A stretch of 59,813 nucleotides of DNA. Origin: Pseudomonas nabeulensis. GTDB taxonomy: Bacteria > Pseudomonadota > Gammaproteobacteria > Pseudomonadales > Pseudomonadaceae. Positions 32,362 to 42,200 of this stretch are shown piece after piece. Below the pieces are notes generated by a model. The model made no database searches and was not told the origin of the DNA. It worked only from the letters and a program-made list of their open reading frames with translations. The stretch covers positions 1 to 59,813 of the forward strand of contig NZ_QUZT01000041.1 in the NCBI RefSeq assembly GCF_004682045.1. Reading direction: 5' to 3'. The position numbers and the translations under genes are program-made. Each line of letters begins with the position of its first letter. Position 1 is the first letter of the stretch.

Positions 32362-32382
32362 TACAGTGTTTCCCTTAGCTGT

Positions 32383-32685
32383 TCAGGCGAAATTGTCGAT
32401 CTTGACCTGCCCGTCGGGAAACGTCGCGATAATCTCCAGCTCGCCTCCCATTGCGCGGATGTAGTCGCGCAATGTGCTGATGTACATATCGGTGCGCCGC
32501 TCCATCTTGGAGACGGCCGCCTGGTTGATGTTCAACGCCTTGGCCAGGCTTTGCTGGCTCAACTGCTGAGCCTTGCGTAGCTCATGCAGGGGCATTTCTT
32601 GTAGGTGCTGCTGGAGCAACAGCTTGGCGTCCGCACGGGATTCCGGCGTCATGCGCGCTTGAAGTTCAGCGAATTTCTTAGCCAT
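32383..32685 (-). CDS. XRE-family antitoxin (HigA-like)
   Basis: 100 residues. The helix-turn-helix LSQQSLAKALNINQAAVSKME lies at about residues 42-62, and a short C-terminal extension (GGELEIIATFPDGQVKI) is typical of XRE antitoxins paired with RelE-like toxins. The start MAKKF overlaps the end of the toxin gene by eight bases. It is downstream of the toxin, the HigBA order. Probably binds its own promoter region upstream of the toxin. Confidence 0.87.
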   Translation of the reverse strand: MAKKFAELQARMTPESRADAKLLLQQHLQEMPLHELRKAQQLSQQSLAKALNINQAAVSKMERRTDMYISTLRDYIRAMGGELEIIATFPDGQVKIDNFA

Positions 32686-33043
32686 GGTTACGGCCCTCGT
32701 TACGCAATGTTTGCAAATGTACGTCATACAGCTTTTCTGCCACTGGGACATGTTCCTCGTACCATCGGTATCGCCCGGTCTTATCACCCCCCAGCAATAG
32801 CAACGCGCATCGACGAGGATCGAAGGCGTACAACACTCGATACGGGCGCCCCGCGTGCTGTACGCGCAGCTCACGCAGGTTGCCATGCCGGGAGCCCTTG
32901 ATATCACTGCTGTGAGGAAAGCCCAGGCCCGGCCCGAAAAGCCCTAGCAAGTCGACGCTGGCGGATACCGAAACTTGCTCTTTCATGCCCAGAGCATCCC
33001 ACCACTCTCCGAATTCATCCGTGTACTCAATGTCCCAGCTCAT
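32678..33043 (-). CDS. RelE/HigB-like toxin (phage Gp49-like family)
   Basis: 121 residues. EFGEWWDAL near the N-terminus, IKGSRHGNLRELRVQHAGRPYRVLYAFDP and the YDVHLQTL end are characteristic of the Gp49-like RelE-fold toxins, which cleave mRNA on the ribosome. It is the first gene of a toxin-antitoxin pair, ahead of its XRE antitoxin and overlapping it by eight bases. The 193-base gap to the giant autotransporter gene is AT-richer and should hold its promoter as well as the terminator of the autotransporter. Confidence 0.87.
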   Translation of the reverse strand: MSWDIEYTDEFGEWWDALGMKEQVSVSASVDLLGLFGPGLGFPHSSDIKGSRHGNLRELRVQHAGRPYRVLYAFDPRRCALLLLGGDKTGRYRWYEEHVPVAEKLYDVHLQTLRNEGRNHG

Positions 33044-33190
33044 GCAAATATGCCACCCAAGGAATATAAACTCAAGGGCATAACTCTAGATTCTGAAATG
33101 GCCCAGAACCCGATCAAACACCATGGGAAATTGTTAGTACATTCTTCATGGGCAGCCAAGCCAAGCGGGATGCCACTGACAGACATCCCC

Positions 33191-33220
33191 AGCAAAAAAA
33201 CCGCCCTTACGGGCGGCTCA
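33191..33220 (-). terminator. Rho-independent terminator of the autotransporter gene
   Basis: Read on the minus strand, CCGCCC-GTAA-GGGCGG (33201-33216) is followed by seven T residues. It lies about 20 bases past the stop of the giant gene. Confidence 0.88.
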
Positions 33221-33236
33221 AGGGACTCGGGTTGGA

Positions 33237-36200
33237 TCAGAACCCGAGGGAGAAGCTGACGCTCACCGCGTGATCCTTGTCGTTGCGCGACAGCTGGCCG
33301 GAGTAGCCCAGGCCAAGCTTGCCGTTGGCGCTGATCTGATAGTCCAGCCCCGCTTCCACCACCGCACTGTCTTTAGCGATAGGCACGCCCTGGGTGCTGA
33401 ACGACGTCCCGCCGTTGATAAAGCTCAGGTCGGCATCCGGCGTGGTGTCACCAAAGGCATGCCGCCAGCCGATGCTGCCGCGTGGGGTGATTTTCGAGCC
33501 GTTGCCCAGGGTGATGGTCTGGCCGATGCGCACGCCCAAGGTGGAGTAGGTGATGTCCTGGTCGGCATCACCGCGCAGCGCTGCCGAACCGCCCTTCTCC
33601 TTGATCGTGTCGCTGTCGTAGTTGACGTAGGCCAGGCCGGCGAACGGTTCCACCACCACGCTGCGGGTTTCGACGGTGTAGCCGACTTCACCAAAGACCT
33701 GGGCACTGCGCGCCTTGTAGCCGGCTTTCAGGCGCTGGCTTTCACTGCCTACCGCCACGTCGCGCTTGCTGTCGATGTCATGCCAGCTATAAGCCACGCC
33801 CATACGCGCGGCGAACGCTTCCTGCTGATAGGCGGTGTAGGCCATCAAGTGGTAGCTGTCGACATCAGCGCTGGAACTGCGGCCCTTGGCCTTGAGGTCG
33901 CTACGGGTGTAACCCGCTGCGGCGCCGACACGCCAGGCGTCATCCACTTGTTTGTCGGTGCCCAGCAGGAAGCCGCTGAGATTGCGCTCCAGCTTGGCGG
34001 TTTCGCTGTCGCCACCCATATGGCCCCAGGTGCCGAGTACGCGCATCCAGCCGACCATTTCGCCGTTGCAACCGGCGCTGGTCAGGCGATTTTCGCTGGG
34101 AGCGAGGCTGTTGCGCGGGTCGTCTTCGCGGTAGCAACCCGGTTGACGCAGACGTTCGTTGACGGCATCACGCACGTAGCGCGAGTCTTCAAGCAGGGCG
34201 CTGGCGGTGCTGGCGTGAATCTCCCCGGAGAGGCTATCGAACGCGGCCCGCGCACTGCTGGCATCACTGTTGAGCAGGGCACTCTGGATCGCCGCGCCAC
34301 CCACTGCCGCCCCACTGCCCAATGCGCTCGCCACGCCGCGTTGGTTGTTGGTCGCCGCCACACTGGCAAAACTGGCGCCGTTGCGGCTCACCGCCAGCGC
34401 GACCTGATTGGTGCTGTAGTTGAGCGACGTATTAAGGAACGCCAGGTTGGTCAGGTTAGTGGTATCGAACGTACCCGTGATGCCACCGTTGGCGGTCAGC
34501 AGCGTATAGGTAGTGGGCCCACTGTTGGGCGCCAGGTTGATCACATTCAAGGTGCCCGCCAAATTGGCCGTGCCGCCGATATCCAGGCCGCTGGTGGTGG
34601 ACGGTGTGATCACCAGGTTCAGCGCGCCATCGGCGGCGTTAGTGAAGTTGCCACTGACTTTAAGGGTGGTATCGCTCGGCGCGACCGCGCCGTGGTTGAC
34701 CAACGAGCCAACCCGGCCAGTACCGCTCAAGGCAGCGCCATTGGCCACGGTGACTTGCCCACTGAGTTCCGCATTGGTACTCGCGGCGTCCCCCACTTGC
34801 AACACGCCCTGGTTGACCGCCACGCTGCCAGAGAACGGCTGCGTACCCGTGAGCAACAAGGTGCCGTCACCTTGCTTGACCACACTGCCGGTGCCACTCA
34901 GCACACCGGTGAAGCGTCCATCAACCGCTTGCGCGAACACCAGCAACGCATTGTTGATGATGCCGCCTTGCAGGCTGGTGCTATCCCCCACCAATGTCCC
35001 CGCGCTCACCGTGGTGCCACCGCTGTAGGTGTTGGCGCCAGTCAGCAACAAGGTGCCCGCATCCGTTTTATCGATACCGCCGCTGCCTACGAGGGGCGCG
35101 GCGATTTGCGTGGTCACGCCGGCACTGACGCGCACGGCGGTGGACGGGTCCGTTGGGCTCAAGGTTCCCCCAGCCCCGGCCGTCAGCACATAGCCATTGT
35201 CGAGGACCTGCAGCCCGGTGAAGCCCTGGTCGCCGACCACGGTCACCGTGCCGCCCTGCCCGCCGAACACCGCGAACTGGTTGGTCGACGCCTGGGCCTG
35301 GGTGCCAGTGGAATCGGTCCAATTGGTGCTCGGCCCCCAGGTGCCGCTGCCGCCGTTGATCGTACCGTCGGGATTGGTGGTGCCGCCGTTCCAGAACTGC
35401 ACTTGCCCCGGCGTGGTTTCCACCAACAGGTTGAGTTGGTTGGCCAGGGCGGTTTGCAGGGTCAGGTTGCCCAAGGGCAGTGAGCCCAGGGCAAGTCCGT
35501 TGTCGGTCAAGGTGCCGCCGTAGCGGAACAGTTGATAGACCCCCACCCCGAAACCACCGGCATCGGTGACATTGAGGGTGCCGTCCAGTGTCAGGTCACC
35601 GGCCACATTCACCGCCGTGGTGGCGGCACCGGGTGCACCAAGGGCGAAGTCCAGGGTGGTCCCCGAGGACAACGCCAATGACCCGACTGACAAAGGCGCC
35701 GCCGCGCCGGCTTTAAGGGTTGAGCCGTCAGCCATGGTCACAGCGCCACCCAGGGTGCCGCTACCACTCAAGGTTGCACCGTTGGCAACCTGTACCGTCG
35801 CACTGTTCAACGTGCCATCGACCACCAGGCTGCCTGCACCGACATTCGTGGTGCCGATAAAGGTGTTATTGCCGGTCAGCAACAACGCGCCGGTGCCGAT
35901 TTTGTTCAGCACCCCGCTGCCGGTGAGGTTGCCGGTGTAGGTGCCGTCGGCATTCTGCTCGAAGGTCAGCGCGGCATTGTTGGCGATGGCCCCTTGCAAG
36001 CTGGTGGTATTGCCGGTGGTGGTGCCGCCGCTCAATGTGGTGCCGCCGCTGTAGGTATTGGCGCCGGTCAGCAGCAACGCGCCATTGCCGTTTTTCACCA
36101 GGCTGCCGGTGCCGCTGAGTACCCCTGCCAATGCCAGGTCATGACTGCCCATCAGGGTCAACGGGCCTGCCAGGTTGATGGCATTCGTCAGTTGCAGATC

Positions 36201-39200
36201 GGTGCCGCCATCCAACTGCGCTGCGCCGCCGATGGTGAGTGCGCCCACGCCCAGTGCGGCGTTGTTGCCCAGGGTCAGTTGACCGGCATTCAGGGTGGTG
36301 CCGCCGCTATAGGTATTGGTGCCGTTGAGGGTGAGGGTTGCCGCGCCTTCTTTGAGCAGGCTGCCGCCACTGAAATCGCCGTCCAGGGTCAAGCCGTTGC
36401 TGCCGCCGATGGTCAGCGCGCCGTTGATCACGCCGGTATTGGCCAGGGTCACGTCGGCATTGCTGTCCAGGGTGGTGCCGTTGGCCGTGGTCAACGTACC
36501 AGTGCCCAGTGCGGTGTTGCTGCCCACCACCAGCGTACCGCCGTTGAGCGCGGTGCCGCCGGTGTAGCCGTTGGTGCCATTGAGGACCAGGGTGCCGCTA
36601 TCGAGTTTGGCCAAGGTGCCGCTGCCCGTGAGGGTTACACCCAGAGTGGCGATGGCGTTCGGATCGACCCGGATCGCCGTGTTGCCCGTACCGCCATTGA
36701 CCAGGTTGAGTGCCCCCGACACCAGATCGTAGCCGCCAGTGACGAATTGCATGCCGGTAATAGTCTGCGTGCCATCCACCGTCACCGTACCCGCCGTACC
36801 TTCGAACACCGCAAAGCTGCCATTCCAGCCCTCGTTGAAGGTGCCGTCGACATTGCTCCAGTTGGTATTGGCAGCGCTCCAGGTGCCGCTACCACCTTCG
36901 ATGGCGCCGTTGGCGATCAGGTTGCCGCCATCCCAGAACTGCACGGTGGTATTGGGTGCGGTGACCAGCAGGTTGACCTTGTTGGAGATCGCCGTCTGCA
37001 GTTGCACGTCCCCAGGGGTCAGCGAGCCGGGTAATGTGCCGATGCTCAGGCCGTTATCGGTCAAAGCGCCGCCGTAGTTGATGACGGTGTAGACGCCGCT
37101 GCCAAAGCCGCCGACGTCCGTCACATTGAGGTTGCCGTCCAGGGTCAGGTCGCCGCCGACATTCAGCAAGCCCGAGCCACCGCCCACCACCGGCGTGCCC
37201 AGGCCCACATCCAGATTGGAATTGGCGCCCAGCACCAGCGAACCTACCGACAGGCTGCTGCCGGTGTTCAGGCCGATATGCCCGCCGTCCGCGACCGTCA
37301 CCGCACCGCCAAGGGAGCCGGTGCCCGTCAGCGTCGCGCCGCTGTTGACGGCCACGCTGCTGCTCGCCAAGGAACCGCTGACATTCAGCGTGCCGGCGTT
37401 CACGTTCGCTAGGCCGCTAATGCTGTTCGCGCCGCTCAGGTCGAGCACACCGCTGCCGTTTTTATCCAGGTTTCCGGCACCGCTCAGCGCACCGGCGAAG
37501 CTGTTATCCAAATTGCTGCTGCCTACCGACAGTGTGCTGCCTCCCGCCACCTGGACGGTGCCATTGCCGGCCAAGCTGCCAAGGCTTGCGTTACCGCCCA
37601 GGTTGAGGCTCGCCCCGCTGCCCACGGAGACACCGGAGGTACTGCCCAGCGCACCATTGCCGACCGTGGTGAGGCTACCACCCAACACGCTCAATGGACC
37701 GGTGAAGGTGTTGTTGCCGCTGAGGGTCAAGTCGGCGGCGCCGTTCTTGATCAGGGCTGCGTTGCCCGCCAGCACACCGGCGAGGGTCAGGTTTTGAGTG
37801 CCTGCGACGGTCAGGTCGGCATTCAGGCTAACCGCATTGGCCAACACCAGCGGTGCAGTGTTATTGGCCAACGTGGCCGCACCGCCGACTGTCACCGCGC
37901 CCGAGCCGAGGGCCGCCGCATTGCCGACGGTCAGCGTGCCGCCATTCAGGGTAGTGCCGCCGCTGTAGGTATTGGCGTTCGCCAGGGCCAGGTTGGTAGC
38001 GCCATTTTTAATCAGCGCACCGGTTCCGCTGACGACGCCACCGAGGCTCAAGTCATTGCTGCCCGGCAGCGTGAGTGCGGCATTGAGGCTGATCGCGTTG
38101 GCCAAGGCGAATGCACTGCCACTGTCCAGTGACGCCGCGCCATTGACCGTCAACGCGCCGGTACCCAGCGCCGAGCTATTGCCCAGCGTGAGCGTGCCTT
38201 GGTTCAGTTGCGTCCCGCCGAGGTAGCCATTGGCAGCGTTGAGGGTCAAGTTGCCCGCGCCGCTTTTACTCAAGCCACCGGTGCCGGTGACCAGCCCGTT
38301 CAGGGTGAGGTTGCCACCGCCAAGAATTCCCAGGTTACCCGCCACACTGACCGCGTTGGCCACGGACACTGTGCCGATGTTATCCAGCGTGGTGCCCGCC
38401 GCCGCGCTCAACGTACCCGAACCCAACGCCGTGTTGGAGCCCAGCACCAGGCCGCCCTGATTCAATACGGTCGGGCCGCGATAACTGTTGTTGCCCGCCA
38501 GGGTCAAGCTGGCGATGCCGTTCTTGATCAGGCTGCCAGTGCCCGACACGCTGCCTGCCAGGGTCAGGGCATTGCTGCCGGCAGCAGTCAAAGCGCCGTT
38601 GACGGTGACGTTGTTGTTCAAGCTGACAGTGGTGTTGGCGTCCAGCGTGGTGCCGTCGGCAGTGGTCAACACGCCCGTACCCAGCGCGCTGTTATTCCCT
38701 ACTACCAGGGTGCCGCCATTCAGCGCGGTACCGCCGGTATAAGTGTTGGCACCATTGAGCACCAAAGTACCGGCATCCAGTTTGGCCAGGGTGCCACCCC
38801 CTGTGAGCGCGACGCCCAAGGTTGCCGTGGCGCCCGGGTCGACACGCACGGCAGTATTGCCACCCGTGCCGTTGAACAGCGCCAACGACCCCGCCGCGCC
38901 ACTCGCCAAGGTGTAGCCGTCGGTGACGAACTGCAGGCCGGTGATAGCTTGCGCGCCGTCCACGGTCACGGTCCCCGCGGCGCCTTGGAACACGGCAAAA
39001 CTGTTGGGCGCCCAGGCCGCGTTAAAGCTACCGTTGACGCCGGTCCAACTGGTGCCGGCCGCATTCCAGACGCCGCTGCCGCCATCCACGCTGCCGTTGC
39101 CGGTGGTCTGGCTGCCGTCCCAGAACTGCACATTAGTGTTGCCGTTGACCAGCAGGTTGACTTGATTGCCAATGGCCGTTTGCAAATCCAGGTTACTCGC

Positions 39201-42200
39201 CAACACGTTGCCGGGCAGACTACCCAGCAGCAGGCCGTTATTGGTAAGGCTGCCGGTGTAGTCGATCAGCCGATAAATGCCGGCGCCAAAACCACCGATG
39301 TCTTGCACATTCAGCGTACCGTCCAGGGTCAGGTTGCCATCGACCCGCACCAGTGCCGTACCGCCGGTAGACGCTGCGCCAAGGCCGGCATCCAGGTTGG
39401 AATTGGCATTCAGCACCAGCGATCCCATGGTCAGGGTATTGCCGGAAGCGACGGCCAGGTGGCCGCCGTCGGCGATGTTTACATTCCCCAACACAGTGCC
39501 CGTACCGCCGAGGGTTGCGCCGCTGGCCACGCCGACATTGGCACTGGCCAACGCACCATTGACCAGCAACTGGCCGGCGTTGACTTGGGTGTCACCGGTC
39601 AACACGTTGACGCCGCCAAGGGTGAGTGCACCACTGCCCACCTTGGTGAAACTACCGACACCGGCCAGGACGCCGCCGAACAGCGTGTCCTGATTGTCAC
39701 TGCCGACGCTGAGGGTGCTGCCAGTGCCCAGCACCGCCAGGCCATTGCCGGTGAGTGCGCCAAGGCTGGCATTACCGCCAAGGTTCAATTGGGCGCCGCT
39801 GGCCAGGTTGATTCCGGCACTGTTGCCCAATGCGCCGTTGCCCAGCGTCGTGAGGCTCCCCGCCTGCACATCCAGCAGGCCGGAGAAGGTGTTATTGCCG
39901 CTCAGGGTCAGGTCGGCGGTGCCGGTCTTGATCAGGTTGGACGCACCGGCCAGCACGCCGGCCAGGGTCAGCTGTGCGTTGGTGTTGACGGTCAGGTCGG
40001 CGTTGACGTTGACCGCATTGGCCATCACCAAGGGCGTGTTGGTGTTGGCCAGGGTGGATACCCCGTTGACCGTCAGGGCGCCAGTGCCGAGGGCTAGCGC
40101 CGAACCCAGGGTCAGGCTACCGGCGTTAAGGAGTGTGCCACCGCCGTAGGTATTGACGCCATTGAGCGTCAGGTTGCCGGTGCTGTTCTTGACCAAGGCA
40201 GCGTTACCGCTGATCAACCCACCAAGCACCAGGTCGTTATTACCTGTCAGCGCGAGGTTGCCATTGAGCACGATGTTATTGCCCACGTTCATTGCGGCAC
40301 TGTTGTTCAGGGCTGCGGCGCCGTTGACCGTCAAGGCGCCCAAGCCCAGGGCGCCACCATTGCTCAGGGTCAGCGTACCGGCGTTCAGCGAGAGGCCGCC
40401 GAGAAAGGTATTGGCGCTGTTGAGGATCAGGTTGGCCGCGCCGTTTTTGGTCAGGCTGCCGGCCCCCGTCACTACGCCATTCAGGGTCAAATCGTTGCTG
40501 CCCAGTACGCTCAGGTTGCCGGTCAAATTGACTGTGTTACCAAGGACCAACGCTGTGCTGGCGTCCAGCGTGGTGGCGTTCGAGGCATTCAAGGCACCGC
40601 TGCCCAACGCCGTCGCGGTATTGAGCAGCAAGCCGCCCGCCACCAGGTTGGTGTCACCCAGGAAGGTGTTGGCACCGCCCAGGGTCAACACGCCTGTGCC
40701 GGCTTTGACCAGGCCGCCCGTGCCGTTGATCAGACCATTGAGGGTCAGGGCATTATCGGTGAGCAGCGCGAGCGTACCGGTGAGGGCAACGTCATTGGCC
40801 AGCGTCACATTGGCATTAGTGCCCAGGGTGGTGCCCGCCGCTGCCGTGAGTGTGCCCGTACCCAGCGCCGTGTTGTTGCCGACAATGAGGGTGCCGCCAT
40901 TGAGCAAGGTGCCGCCGGTGTAGGTATTGGCGCCACTGAGTACGAGGGTGCCAAGGTCGAGCTTGTTCAGGGTGCCCGCACCGTCGATACCCACACCCAC
41001 GGTGGCCGTGGCAAGGGGATCGACACGCACCCCCACACTGCCGGCAATGCCATTCACCGCCGTCAAGCGCCCGTTCGTGCCGTTCACCAGGTTATAGCCG
41101 TCGCCCATGAATTGCAGGCCGTTAAAGGCTTGCGCGCCATTGACGGTGATAGTGCCGCCAGCGTTCTGGAACACCGCAAAACCACCGCCCCAACTCTGGG
41201 TCTGCAAGCCATCGGCCGAGGTCCAGTTTGTGCCGGCGGCTCCCCAGGAGCCTGCGCCGCCGTGGACAGTACCATCGGCGGAAACCGTTGCACCGTTCCA
41301 GAAACGGATGTTCGGCGTCGCCACCACCAGATTCACCTGGTTGAGGACCGAGGTTTGCACCAGCACATCGCCCAGGCCATAACCGCTTGGCAAGGTATTC
41401 AGGTTGAGTGAACCGCTAAGGGCGCCGGTGTAGTCGATCAAGCGATACACCCCCGCGCCAAAACCACCGGCATCGGTGATGTTCAGGTTACCCGCCAGGT
41501 TTACGTTGCCGCCTACCGTCAACAACGGCGACGGCGACGCGGCGCCGAGGGCCACATCCAGGTTGGCGCCGCTGCTCATGTTCAAGCCGCTGGCAGTCAA
41601 CAACGAACCCGTGCTGAGCCCCAAGTGCCCGCCGGCATTGACGTTCACCGAGCTCACCGTACCGCTGCCGATCAGCGTGCCGCCGTTGTTCACATTGATC
41701 AGGCCACCGGTCAGCGCGCCGGTCACATTCAAGACGCCTGCGTTGATCGCGGTGCTGCCCGTCAGACCGCTACTGCCCGTCAGGTTCAACGTGCCAGTGC
41801 CCACCTTGGTCAATCCACCGCTGCCGGAGAGGCTGCCGCCGAACGTGCTCGAACTGTTGACCCCGCCCACGCTCAAGGTGGTGCCGGCACCCAGTTGCAA
41901 GGCACCACTGCCCCCCAGGGTTGCCAGGCTGCTATCAGTGCCGAGGTTGAGACTGGCGCCACTGGCGACACTGACGCCCGAGGTGTTGCCCAATGCGCCG
42001 GGGCTGGCCGTAATGACCCGCCCGGCCTGAATATTCAGCGCTCCGCTAAACGTGTTGGCGCCGCTCAAGGTCAGGTCGCCAATACCATTTTTGATCAGGC
42101 CTCCGGTGCCGCTGATCACACCGCCCAGGGTGAGGTTCGGGGCGCCCGCCAGCGTCAGGTCACTGTTCAATACGATCGCGTTGCCCAGGCTGAATACGCT

